Assembly (NCBI GenBank): GCA_022414725.1 | Contig: CM039464.1 | Coordinates: 11,724,187-11,788,186 of the forward strand | Length of the DNA stretch: 64,000 nt | Reading direction: 5' to 3' | Origin: Microglena sp. YARC | Lineage: Eukaryota > Chlorophyta > Chlorophyceae > Chlamydomonadales > Chlamydomonadaceae | Shown: positions 1 to 11,077 of the stretch, one piece after another | Layout of the letters: every line of letters starts with the position of its first letter | How positions within the stretch are numbered: position 1 is the first letter of the stretch | Translations under genes and position numbers: made by a program | The notes under the pieces: model-generated | Database searches by the model: none | What the model was told of the DNA's origin: nothing | Seen by the model: the letters and a program-made list of their open reading frames with translations, nothing else

Positions 1-1298
1 GACATTGTTTCAAAATCAGATGATCACGATGCATGGGACCATTTCATAAGTCCATTCCTGTTCTTCAAAATTTACTAGATGGGAACTAAATCGCTGCATG
101 TGAAACGCATCGTTTCCCACTTAGGCAGACAGTTAGTAAATAGCTTGTTTTGTCTGGATCGAGTCGGAATACGGTACAAGGCAGCAGGACACAGATGAAG
201 TGGGCAGCATAAGCAAACCAGCATGCTCCTAGGTCGCAATAATTCACTGACTCGTATTTACCTCTGGCAGCAGTCTTCCTGTCTCGCAATTGATGCAGCT
301 CAAAGAGTTAGGTTGCAACCTGGCCCCACCTCGGATCTCGTCCAGGGTCGACTAGGTGGGGATTAAAAGAAGCCTCGCTCACTAGCTGATGATTGACGTT
401 TTGGGCAAGGGACGGATGAGTAGCAGCTCGGTTGATTTTGAAGCAAGCCGGAATCGTTACAGAAACCCAGCAAAAAATGCCGATACAGCTCAGCGGCACA
501 ATTTGCCTTCTATCCCCAAAGTTAGACTGATGATCAAAATATAATTTGGCGAGGTCTCCAACCCCTAATATCCCTGCTAATATCTACCGAGGCAGTTGAG
601 GGTTCGAGGCCGGCTGCCAGGGTTTTGATGGGAAATGTGCTCGACGAGTCCAAAGATACGATTTCGAGTTCTCGATTTGAACAGTGCTGACCTCTGCCTC
701 TGGTGCTGACAGTGAGCTCAAGAAACTTAAAACATGGGTCGACAAGTGAAGGGCAGGGCCGGGCAGGGCCCACATCCCACCCGATCGGGCGACCGAGGGC
801 GAGGGCGGGGCCTGGGGCGGGCCCCCCCATCTACCCACGTCACTGCTGAAGGTCATCTTCACTCACATGCTTTGTACTGCCTCGAATTTCCTTCCTCATT
901 CCGAGGCGTTACCACGAGACCGCTCGCAACTTAGAAAACGTAATTCCGCGCACTTCCTTCTTAGTGTGCATCCACCTCCAATTCATTCGCATCTATTTTG
1001 CAACCGCTGTCTCTGCTTTTGACCGCGCTAGTCATGTTCTAAGGCATCTCCTTGCTCACCCCCTCGCCCCGAGCAACTTCGTACATCAGATACTTAGCAA
1101 CTTACGAAACCCTCTACCTGGCGTACAGCATCTAGGGCCTTCTGGCCCTTCGATACTTGCCTCCGTGGTGGGCAAGACCCTTGCGCACCAACACACACCC
1201 TCATTCTTACATCGAGCTAGCCCCCTTCAGCCTCAGTTTACTAGCCTAGTCTAGCCTGGGACATCAGGTGTAACAGGAGAAGCTGGGCATCTGAGTGC
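1..1298. other. 5' flank of UBXN11-like gene, no gene recognised
   Basis: I see no supportable gene here. Short open frames on both strands resemble nothing I know and have no clear splice structure. Positions 734-835 are GC-rich with GGGC runs. The last few hundred bases presumably hold the promoter and 5' UTR of the gene starting at 1299, but I find no convincing TATA element. Confidence 0.4.
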
Positions 1299-2068
1299 AT
1301 GGGGGACCTCCAACTGTACAGGAAATCTCGAATAGCACCTGTAGAGGAGCCCCTTGATGACATGGTGTCCAAGAATATCATCGGCGCGCTCAAAAGGGAT
1401 CCCCCTCCTAAGGTTCCAGCGGTAGGTGGGGGTTGGGCTGGTGGGGAGGGGGCAGTGAGCAGGTGGGGTGCGGATGGGTGATGGGTGGGGTGTGTGCGGG
1501 TGGGTTACTGGGAGGGGGAGCTACTGGGTGTGTGTTAGTGGGTGGGGTGTGTGCTAGTGGGTGAGGTGTGTGTTAGTGAGTAGTTGGGGTTGTGGGGGGG
1601 TAAGGTAAGGTGGGTGGGTGGGGTGTGGGTGGGCGTGGGTAAGATGGTGACGTGGTGGGTTGAGTAGTAGTGGGATGTGCTTTGTGGGTGTGTGGGTGTA
1701 GAGGTGTGTATGTTTGTTTGTCGGTGGGTTGGGTTGGGTGGGGGGGTGCAGGTGAGTGTAGAGTGGTATGGTGAACTGGGGTGTTCCCTACACAAAACCG
1801 ACACCAAGCACTGTCGTTTCACCAAGTACTGACACCAAGCACTGTCATTTCAGGCCAAGCCAAAAGGTAGCGGTGATGTTGACACCCACCTGCTCACGTC
1901 CATGGCCAGGCGGCTGGCGGTACTGGAGCGGGACACCAAGGACAGAACGTTGTCACTAAACAGCCTAAGGCTAGAGAATGAAGCGCTCAAGAAGAAGGTA
2001 ATGGGCAGGCCTTCTGTTTTCAAGTATGAAAACGTTTTTTTTTCTAGCTTTGTGGTTTTAGGCCTAAT

Positions 2069-2111
<43 letters not shown>

Positions 2112-5100
2112 GTAAATAATAATATATAATAAATAATAATTATTATTATTATAATAATAAATTATTATTTTATTATCATTATAATAATAACAACAAAATC
2201 AATAATAATATGAAACATTTTGGCCACTGGAAATGCATCACAAATTAGTAGACGGATTATTACCCCCCTCACCTCATTTAGTAGTTAAATTAAATTACCG
2301 TAGCTTGAAGGCAATCCAGAGAATAATTTTGAATTCAAATTTTCAAAACAGGTCGGAGGTCATACTTCGTACCTCCAATTTAAAAAACAGGTAGGAGGTC
2401 AGAGTCATACTTCGTACCGCCAGAAATTGGCCTGGATTTCCGGGGATTCTGTCAATTCTCATCATTCTGGGAGAATTGCTGCACATTTGGCAAACCAACC
2501 ATTTAGCAAACCAACCAGTCCAACCCCCACCTTGCCTTGCAGCTCAAGGTGGCAGAGGATGAGATCCAGTCTCGAGCCCTGACTGCTATCTCCACCCCCA
2601 CCATCAGCTCTGATGTGGACCCTCATGCTGTCACACCTGTAGTCACACACTTGAGGTCTGAGAATGCAAGGTTGAGGGCCCAAAGCAAGATGGCATGGAG
2701 CCAGTGTGTGTGTGGTGTGTGTGTTTTCAGGGGGAGGGGGGGGGGGAGGGTTGTGTGTAAAGAAGTGGAGGGCCCAAAGCAAGATGGATGGATCCTGGTG
2801 TGTGTGGTGTGTGTGTTTTAGGGGGGGAGGGGGGGGGGAGGGTTGTGTGTACAGAAGTGGAGGGCCCAAAGCAAGATGGCAATGGAGCCAGGTGTGTGTG
2901 GTGTGTGTGTTTTAGGGGGGGAGGGGGGGGGGAGGGTTGTGTGTACAGAAGTGGAGGGCCCAAAGCAAGATGGCAATGGAGCGGCAGGTGTGTGTGGTGT
3001 GTGTGTATTAGGGGGGGAGGGGGGGGGGAGGGTTGTGTGTAAAGAAGTGGAGGCCCAAAGCACAGATGGCTTGGAGTCAGGTACGGGGTGTGTGGGCTGG
3101 GGGGTGTGTGGGGGGTGGGGTGTTAGGGGGGAGGGGTGTGTGTGTGTGTGTGGGGTGGGTGGGGGTAAAGAAGTGGAGGGCCCAAAGCAAGATGGCATGA
3201 AGCTAGGTACGTGGGGTGGGGTGGGGGGTAAGTAGGGTCGGGTGGGTGGGTGGGTGGGGGGGTAAACTGTACTGTACTGACATAAGTGAACATGCACAAG
3301 CTCAGGTTGTACTGTACTGTACTGGCCTATGCGAATGTTCACCAGGACAGGTTGTACTGTACTGTAGTGAAAATAGTGTACATGCATAAGCTCAGGTTGT
3401 GCTGTGCTGTACTGTACTGGCATAAGTGAATGTGCACACACACGGGTTGTACTGTGCTGTACTGTACTGTACTGTACTGTACTGTACTGTACTGTACCGT
3501 ACTGTACAGTACTGTACTAGCCTAAGTGAACGTGCACCAGCAAGGGCTGTGCTGTACGGTACTTACATAAGTGAACATGCACAAGCTCAGGTTGCACTGT
3601 GCTGTACTGTACTGTACTTAACTGGCATAAGTGAACGTGCACTGGCACGGGGGTCCCCCGTCAGTAAAATGTTTATTTTTAGCTCTTCCTGTTACGGTTG
3701 GGCAAGTCCCTTTGGCCTATATGGCCTGCCCCTGGACTGTAACATTCATACATACATACTGGCACAGGTTGACATACCCCATCCACATTTCCCACCCAGG
3801 TTGCGGAGATGAAATCCTTCCTCAACGACTACGGCATGGTTTGGGTAGGTGAGCCCGAGCCCCTCAGTCCCTCCTCCTCCTCTGAAAATCCGCTCGGTTC
3901 CTCCGAGGGTCCCCAAGCCAACCATCGTCCTCTCTCCCCTCCTGCCACCTATGCCACCAAGTCCGGAGGTAACATTCATCCTTGCCTCTGTCGGCTCGAG
4001 CGGCCGCAGGGGCGGCGGCTGCAGCCAGGGCTGAAGGGCCCAAGCCACCGGAAGAGGGGGGGGGATCGCAGGAGGGTGCAGGGGCGGCGGCAGCCACCAG
4101 GGCTCAAGGGTCCAAGCCACCGGAAGAGGGGGGGGCCTCGCAGGAGGGCGCAGGGAGCAAGGAGGGGGAATGCGGCTAGCAATATCTTGGACTAGGGCCC
4201 GTGTGGCCCTCCTCCCTATCCCCATCCCCATCGCTGGCAACCGGCGCGCCCCCCCACCCACAGTCGCTCTGGATCATCCGAGGTTAGAAGTCACCGATCT
4301 TTCGCAGCAACGCTCCTTCAAATGCAGCAGGGACAGGTACAACCAGCAGCAGCACAGCAGCAACAAACAACGGCAGCAACAACAGCAGCAGCGTCATCAG
4401 TAGCAGCACTGGGATCTACAACCACCACATCTTCATCACAGCCAGCAGCAGCAGCAGCAGCAGCGACTGGAACATTGGAGCCAGGAGCTGCAACAGCACC
4501 ACCAGGAGCCAAAAAAACAGTAGTTGCATCAAATACAGAATCAACAGCTCAGCGTGAGGAATGGCATGCCTCCTCACAGACGTCGGGAGCAGCTGGCGTG
4601 GCTTCCCTTGCGAGACCAGCACCTCTAGACACGCAAGCATCAGCATCCAGCTCAGCGCCCCCGCTGTCACCAGGCCCCCCCAAAATGTCACCCAATGCAT
4701 CTGCGGCGATAGCTAGCCTGAAGGCACGACGGCGTAGTAGTGCCTGTGGAGGTACATCTGTAGTACACAAAGGTTGTACTGCCACCGAGGAGGACTTGGA
4801 AGCTGAGGAAAAGGTGGCAGGGCAAAATATAACTACAACTATCCAAACTGTCCCAACCACTTCATCGACCCCTAAGGCTGCAGCCCCTACAATTGCCCAA
4901 ACTGCCATAACCTCTTCAACCAGCCCCTAAGTCTCTAGTCCCAACAGCTTCAACTGCCCCAACCAACTGTTCGGCCCAGCCCCCCCAGCCTAAACGTGGT
5001 ACAATTCCCTCCCTCTTGGACGTGGAACCCCCAGCCCTCCTTAGGCACCCTCCGCCTCCACACCACGCCCGGAACCGTCTCTCACCGCATCTCCTCGAAA

Positions 5101-5487
5101 ATTCCACAGCCTCTAGCAGTACATGCAGTACAGTCACTGCAGATCAGGTCAAGGCATTCTCCGGTACCCTGACGGCTGCAGGGCATCACTCATCATCCGC
5201 TGCAGCAGCAGCTGCTTGGCAGCTGCCGTCAGCAGCTGCTACATCCCTCCCCTTCAGAATGGAGGACTTGCTGTCTTGTTTGGATGAGCTTAACCAACTG
5301 GCTGGCGATGGATGCGGGACGCTGGTGGAGGGTGGGGGGGGCCATGTACTGCACACACCCGATCCAGTACGGCTTGTGGTATACCAGGACGGCCTGCAGG
5401 TGATGAGTGAGATGGTTTTGTTTGAATGTGTGTTTGTTTGTTTTTGTGTGGTGGGGCCAGAAGATGGTGTGGTGTGGTGTCTGTGTG

Positions 5488-5536
<49 letters not shown>

Positions 5537-6123
5537 CGGTTTTAGGTTACCCCCCCCCCTGCGCATCCACCGCTCCGCCCACCCCACTCACCCCAATACA
5601 ATCCGCCCCACGCATCAATCCAACCTCACCCCTCCTGCAGATCCATTCGCTCTGGACCTCACAGCCCATGGAAGTAACCCTCAGTGGCAAATTGCCTTTC
5701 GACAGCTACTGTCCTTCTGCTACTGCCCTTCCACCATCTCAATCCAACGCTCCATGCCCTTAACCAACCCAACACAATCCAACACATCCCCACCTCACCC
5801 CCCACCCTGCAGATCCATCGCGTCTGCCCGCCAGCCCTGGAGGACTCCTAGTGGCAAATCTTTTGACAGCTACTTCCCTTCTTGACTGCCCCTGCCACCA
5901 TCCAAGCGAACAGTACCACCCCTCCATGCCCTCCCAGAGCCGCAGCAACAATCCACCGCCACCCCACCCCACCCCACCCTGCAGATCCATCGCTCTGCCC
6001 CCGCCCATTGGAGTGTTTTTCGGTGGGCCAATGCCTTTTCGTTAGAGATACCTTCGATGCGGCTTACTTCCGCCTCTGAACTGCCCCTCCACCATCCCAA
6101 CCGACCCACACTCCAGTACCCTC
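1299..6123 (+). CDS. Coiled-coil and SEP-domain protein, UBXN11-like (5' part, multi-exon, cut by gap)
   Basis: Exons I can support are 1299-1421 (ATG, 41 codons), 1854-1997 (48 codons), 2543 to about 2703, 3800 to at least 3968, and a Ser/Ala/Gln-rich stretch ending in an exon whose 3' end is 5399. The first two introns are phase 0 with GT and AG ends. Exons 2 and 3 encode a heptad-like coiled coil (LERDTKD, LRLENEALKKK, LRSENARLR). Exon 4 begins VAEMKSFLNDYGMVWVG, and the exon ending at 5399 carries LDELNQLAGDG followed by VRLVVYQDGLQ, which looks like the start of a SEP domain. Coiled coil, an FLNDYG-WVG motif and SEP in this order is typical of UBXN11 (socius) proteins; a UBX domain would lie beyond the gap. 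The model between about 3969 and 5015 is uncertain, because open frames change there with no clear intron (4010-4179, 4322-4930, 5016-5399). The family call is from remembered motifs. Confidence 0.5.
2066..2205. repeat. ATA/TAT trinucleotide microsatellite in intron 2
   Basis: This is a nearly pure ATA repeat that turns into imperfect TAT/ATA repeats, giving hairpin potential. It lies in the intron between 1997 and 2543. Confidence 0.85.
2678..3215 (+). repeat. Minisatellite of ~90-bp units carrying copies of the exon 3 end
   Basis: About six units each start with the exon 3 end (GGCCCAAAGCAAGATGG). They continue through a GTGTGTG run, a G-rich run and a GTGTGTA run before the next copy. Later copies read CCAG|GTGTGTG, a good donor, while the first lacks one G. 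The array therefore multiplies the 3' end of exon 3 with its donor, and the true donor is ambiguous. Confidence 0.75.
3266..3640 (+). repeat. (ACTGT)n pentanucleotide and derived ~60-bp repeats
   Basis: Runs of ACTGT alternate with a conserved spacer reading AAGTGAACATGCACAAGCTC or close to it. The purest run is near 3440-3520. It lies in the intron before the exon at 3800. Confidence 0.8.
5491..5533 (+). repeat. Poly-G tract (43 nt)
   Basis: Forty-three consecutive G residues lie in the intron after the exon ending at 5399. Exact length is unreliable in any assembly. The tract could form G-quadruplex structures. Confidence 0.9.
5580..6123 (+). repeat. Three tandem copies of a small exon (~170-bp units)
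   Basis: Acceptors reading CCTGCAG|ATCCATCG or close to it occur at about 5638, 5811 and 5983. Each is followed by related 60-70-nt segments and a CCACCATCC-type intron stretch. Copy 1 encodes LSGKLPFDSY, fitting the SEP-domain pattern of a small residue-Gly run followed by PF-x-Y. Copy 2 has an early stop in that frame. Copy 3 reads VFFGGPMPFR then a stop. At most one copy is functional. The array runs into the gap. Confidence 0.65.
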
Positions 6124-7123
6124 NNNNNNNNNNNNNNNNNNNNNNNNNNNNNNNNNNNNNNNNNNNNNNNNNNNNNNNNNNNNNNNNNNNNNNNNNNNNN
6201 NNNNNNNNNNNNNNNNNNNNNNNNNNNNNNNNNNNNNNNNNNNNNNNNNNNNNNNNNNNNNNNNNNNNNNNNNNNNNNNNNNNNNNNNNNNNNNNNNNNN
6301 NNNNNNNNNNNNNNNNNNNNNNNNNNNNNNNNNNNNNNNNNNNNNNNNNNNNNNNNNNNNNNNNNNNNNNNNNNNNNNNNNNNNNNNNNNNNNNNNNNNN
6401 NNNNNNNNNNNNNNNNNNNNNNNNNNNNNNNNNNNNNNNNNNNNNNNNNNNNNNNNNNNNNNNNNNNNNNNNNNNNNNNNNNNNNNNNNNNNNNNNNNNN
6501 NNNNNNNNNNNNNNNNNNNNNNNNNNNNNNNNNNNNNNNNNNNNNNNNNNNNNNNNNNNNNNNNNNNNNNNNNNNNNNNNNNNNNNNNNNNNNNNNNNNN
6601 NNNNNNNNNNNNNNNNNNNNNNNNNNNNNNNNNNNNNNNNNNNNNNNNNNNNNNNNNNNNNNNNNNNNNNNNNNNNNNNNNNNNNNNNNNNNNNNNNNNN
6701 NNNNNNNNNNNNNNNNNNNNNNNNNNNNNNNNNNNNNNNNNNNNNNNNNNNNNNNNNNNNNNNNNNNNNNNNNNNNNNNNNNNNNNNNNNNNNNNNNNNN
6801 NNNNNNNNNNNNNNNNNNNNNNNNNNNNNNNNNNNNNNNNNNNNNNNNNNNNNNNNNNNNNNNNNNNNNNNNNNNNNNNNNNNNNNNNNNNNNNNNNNNN
6901 NNNNNNNNNNNNNNNNNNNNNNNNNNNNNNNNNNNNNNNNNNNNNNNNNNNNNNNNNNNNNNNNNNNNNNNNNNNNNNNNNNNNNNNNNNNNNNNNNNNN
7001 NNNNNNNNNNNNNNNNNNNNNNNNNNNNNNNNNNNNNNNNNNNNNNNNNNNNNNNNNNNNNNNNNNNNNNNNNNNNNNNNNNNNNNNNNNNNNNNNNNNN
7101 NNNNNNNNNNNNNNNNNNNNNNN
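6124..7123. other. Assembly gap of exactly 1000 N
   Basis: The round length indicates a placeholder rather than a measured gap. Both the rest of the UBXN11-like gene and the 3' part of the minus-strand LINE point into it. By comparison with the second LINE copy, about 2.7 kb of LINE would be expected beyond 7124 if that end is not truncated. Confidence 0.99.
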
Positions 7124-8132
7124 CGGGAGATACGCGAAGGTTAGTGGTTGTCAGCATGAATCCTGGGGCGGTGGCCCATTGGCCTTGGTTGCTTCTCACA
7201 GCGTTACCCGTGAGGTGGGTGTCTCCGGCGCACGAGGTATGTTGTTTATCGGAGATTGGTTTAAAAGTGTGGGTTATTGGCATATTGTTGGGCTAATGTC
7301 TCTACCAGTTCACAAGGTGGAGATGACCGGACATGAGAATTCGAGAGCTTACCAGTGTATGAGTGAAGGCAGTGGGGTGAGAAGTTTGTGATGGTTGGAA
7401 TCTGCTGTATCCATGTGTGAGAGGAGTTGGATCTATGGTCGTGTGTGCATGATGCGTTTTGTACATTCACACACAACCGGTGGTTGGTTGGCAAGTTTGT
7501 CGTGCGTTGTAAGGCTTGCCTCCGGCCAGCGTCTAAGCGTAATGTGCAGGCTCCTGTACTGAGATCCGTAAGTAAGGTGAAGCAGGCGCGCCGGTGGTGC
7601 AGTGCGCTTGCTGGCTGGGAATACGATCAATGGCCTCGCGGATCCGTAGGGGCGAGGTGGAGGGTTATTTTATATGCGCAGGCCTAAGAATTTTGAGGAG
7701 AGTAAGTCGGATCCAGGATCTCGCAAAGTAGTGCGCGTCTGACTCAGTGGCGTCACTGTGGGAGCAGCCCCATCTTGGTGCGCGTGACTCTGCTGCGATT
7801 TGCGGGGCCACGCCCACCATTGTTCCTTCCAGGTCCCCAGTAGGTCCGCTCGTAGTCTGCATCAATAACGGAGGCGTCGAGGTTGTACGCTGGGTAAGTG
7901 GGGTGGAGATATCGATAGGAGCAGGAAATTTAACAGTTGTCTTCGTGTCTGCGAAATTGCGTAGCCGGCGCAAACGGTTGCCTGTGGAGAGGGGGTGGCG
8001 AGTGAGTGGAGGAAGTGACGGTTTGGAAGGAGGAGAGGTGTGCGGGAGGCGGTCAGGGTCGTTTGTGGTGTTTGTAATTTTTTGTGAAGTAATAAGAGAG
8101 AGGTATGTAGTGCTGATAAGATGAGTTCCCAT
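7124..8132 (-). pseudogene. LINE ORF2, region between RT and RNase H (decayed)
   Basis: A 155-aa frame (7665-8132) begins MGTHLISTTYLSLIT and matches the start of the corresponding region in the copy at 31887-33197 (MGTHLISTTDLSLIT). Later shared blocks include PTGDLEG and KSWIR/RSWIR. Beyond 7665 the nucleotide match continues to the gap (a GTGGCCCATTGGCCTTG block also lies near 32070), but the frame is broken. No catalytic function is known for this segment. Confidence 0.7.
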
Positions 8133-9808
8133 GGGGAGTGACAGGTCAGTGAGGTATGATTAGCATTCCAGGTCGTGAAAAGGAGTCATTAGTGATGACA
8201 TCACGATTAACACGAGCCTCGTAAGATAGAAGCAGCGACTGAGAGTGTATTGTTAGAGAAGATTAAATTAGACAAATTAGAGCGTGTCATCTCAAAGATA
8301 AAAGGTCACTGATACGAGATTTTAAATAATATTATCATCTCGGGGTAGCGGGACATAGATTTAAGGCGATTTGCCACGAGAGTATAGAGAGAGACGAGAG
8401 GCAGTGAGTAGGGTCAGGGAAGGAGAGCAAAACGGACAAGAGGCCACACGATCCGCTGGTATTCTACCCTCAGGTGACTCATAGGTCGTCATGTGTTTGC
8501 GTAACTGGGTGAGGCACCAGAGACGTGAAGAGGGAATCTGGTATGAAGAATGGATATCAAAGCGTGATGAGTGAGCAGAAAACGTACCGGAGTCCTCCAT
8601 GCTTTTCGAGGGAAGTGGAGTGCCACTAATGCCATCAGAGACACACGAGATATGAGGAAGGGACGAGCAGCAGAGTTTAACTGAGTTTTATACTGCTCTG
8701 TCCAATGACATGAATGTCCGGTTGTGAGGAAGGGAGCTAAATCAATCATGGGGTATTTAATAGCTGCTTCTGGACACAGTTGTGAATTATTCGTAAGACC
8801 ACTTTGGGGTGGGGGTGCCACTTTTTAGCTTTAATGAGGATACTCAAATGCCTTTGTTGTGGATCTTTTCAATAGTAGAGTGAAGTTGAGTTTTCCAGTC
8901 TACACACTGACGAATGTGAACAGCGCCCAGGTATTTATAGGCTGGTCTGGCGCCTGGTAGCCCACACAATAGCGAAATTACTAGAGGAATTTTTTTCTAG
9001 CCTTGTTTGAGTTGCCGTCCTTGTGAGTAGGTTCTGCGAGCGGGGAGAATGGATGATCGAGGTTAACGGCGCGAGCAAGCTCAAGGGCACGCAGTCACAC
9101 GTTAAGAATGCGTGCCGCGGATATTATCGATACTAAAAGTTTGAACTTTACACACAACATTGGATTGCGAAGGTCACCTCTAGCTGCCGGATTAAGTGTC
9201 ATCAGCATCACCTATAGCTGCTAGTGTAGTTCACTTGTGTTGTGGACGGTAGTGAGAATCTTGCATCTCATAGTAATAGCTTACGTCCTCTTCAGAGACA
9301 GGAGCATCTGTTACAAAGGGGGCGAGAGAGAGAGATGAGAGTGAAAGAGAGAGCGAGGGAGAGAACCCCTGGATAGTAGCCGCGCGATATTATATGGGCA
9401 GATCGCAGGCGCAGCACGAGCCAGAATATCAGACGTTAAGCAAGGCACGAGATATTTATGATAGTTGAGGCGTAATCAGGTGAGATTGTATCTAAATGTA
9501 TCTTATGGCTATAACCCACGCTGTGCATAAGTATCACGCTAGATGACCTAGTGGTGATACAATCACGTGAAGGCAGAGCTAAAGTCAAAGTAGGTCTACG
9601 CATATATATATGGGAAGAGGGAGCAGCAACCCAATGTTTTCGGAGTAGGGTCAAGAGTTGTCTAGCCGTACTTTTGGTCTTTTCTGAAACCCTCCTGGAC
9701 AGGCCACTAGGAGAATGTGATTGGTTCATAGAGTAAAAGGCAAGGTGATAAGATAGTGTTGGTAACAAGAGAGGTCCAGAGTTTGGCTACAGCATTGTTA
9801 AGGGGAGC
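8133..9808 (-). pseudogene. LINE reverse transcriptase, decayed by frameshifts and stops
   Basis: RT fragments lie in several frames. Near 9600-9700 is a KSTARQLLTLLRKHW stretch typical of the RT region before the first catalytic Asp. Near 8850-8960 is AYKYLGAVHIRQCVDWKTQL, resembling the YKYLG block after the catalytic box of LINE RTs. Near 8500-8820 is a thumb-like region. I could not find an intact F/YADD box. The reading frame changes many times, so this is a pseudogene or poorly polished sequence next to a gap. Confidence 0.6.
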
Positions 9809-10771
9809 CTATTGGGCCTGTAATTTTGGAGGTAAGCAAGATCTGATTTTTTGTTTGTAGAGCATGACTGTGTGGGAGATTTTCCAGCAGTCTGGTGTTT
9901 CTCCCAGCCGATCCATACTAGCTGCATGAGTTTGTGTATGGTGCATTTCTGTGGAGCACATAAGTAGTCTCATTAGGTATGCCGTCTGGCCGTGTGGCTT
10001 TGTTAGTGACAGAGAGTTTCCTGATGCAGTCATCATAGGTGGTTGAGGAGGAGAGATAAGGTGTAAGGGAGGCAGTGGTTTGTATGGAGTTGGCTGGAGT
10101 TCAAGGTGGTATTTGTCTGTGTGTGTTTCCCATGGGGGGAGTGGCATGTCGGGGGTATAATCATCCATAAGATGGGTGGTGGGAGGGTGACATAAGTTTA
10201 CCCATGTGTTTTGGTCAAAACTTCCAGGAGACCCTGGGTACTGGTGCCAAGTGTGTTTCGAGGATGCGTCCAGAAGGGCAGTGGGTGTGTGTGTGTAGTT
10301 TTCAGGAGAGAAAATATACCTGTGAGTTTGTCGTGCCTGTGTGCTGAGGCGGCGTCTGAATTTCTTGATGGAGGCAGTTGCTCTCTCCTCTTTGAGTGCA
10401 GCCTGCATGTGACGTAGTTCTGTAATACTTTGTTGAATATCAGCAGTTAGAGAGAGGCAGTAGTCAGGGAGGAGTAGGTTTTGTAGGTGTTGTTGTATTT
10501 TGATTTTAGTGGTAGGTGAGTATGTAACCTGCCGTATGAGGTGTGCTTCTGAGCTCCATGTATTGTTGTTGGTCAAGGTGAGTGGAGGCTGTTCGAAGTG
10601 CTTTAATGTGTTTAATATGGTAGTTAAGACGTCTGTAAGTTTTAGCAGTTTGTCTGGGCAAAAAAATGCCTGGTGTGCTAGACTTAATGGGCAGATGTCA
10701 GTCATGATGGAAAGAGCTTGGTGTAAAGTGATCATGAGATGATCTGCCATGCTGTTAAGATTTTCTGGCAT
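9809..10771 (-). CDS. LINE ORF2 segment: endonuclease-RT linker and RT start
   Basis: This 320-aa open frame is in line with ORF2. Its C-terminal part carries GNSLSLTKPHGQTAYLMR and then TPDCWKISHTVMLYKQK, matching the LINE RT entry motif (P-x-x-W-K-x-x-x-V-x-L-x-K). The N-terminal 200 residues are a helical linker with an RRRLSTQARQ basic patch. The RT core expected next is broken. A further fragment at 10862-11047 continues the ORF2 sequence just after the stop at 11078. Confidence 0.6.
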   Translation of the reverse strand: MPENLNSMADHLMITLHQALSIMTDICPLSLAHQAFFCPDKLLKLTDVLTTILNTLKHFEQPPLTLTNNNTWSSEAHLIRQVTYSPTTKIKIQQHLQNLLLPDYCLSLTADIQQSITELRHMQAALKEERATASIKKFRRRLSTQARQTHRYIFSPENYTHTPTALLDASSKHTWHQYPGSPGSFDQNTWVNLCHPPTTHLMDDYTPDMPLPPWETHTDKYHLELQPTPYKPLPPLHLISPPQPPMMTASGNSLSLTKPHGQTAYLMRLLMCSTEMHHTQTHAASMDRLGETPDCWKISHTVMLYKQKIRSCLPPKLQAQ

Positions 10772-11077
10772 GGTGGCTGTGAGTTTCTTGTCTAATAGAT
10801 TGGATGTGTGCAGATGTTTTATCTTCTCCCAGTAAAGTTTGTGCTATAGTCCAGGCTTTATTTATGTTGATGTGCTGTGTTGAAATTGATGGAGAAATTT
10901 ATTTGAGATTGCCTCTTTGGCTTTGGCCATGTCCTGTTGCTTGAGAGGGAGTTGCAGTTGGGGTGTTGGATTGTGAGGTGGTGTGTCCAGGTTGGGAGGT
11001 GGAAAGAGAGAGGAGGTAATTTGTTGTTCCAGGGTCAAGTGGTTCAAGTGTGTCTCCCATTTGGTGTGTGGTTTCTG

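Noticed and set aside
2462..3441. Minus-strand Pro/His/Thr-rich frames
   Set aside because: They mirror the GT/G-rich minisatellite in the UBXN11-like gene intron.
6042..7391. Frames of over 400 codons across the gap
   Set aside because: They consist almost entirely of N; no evidence of coding.
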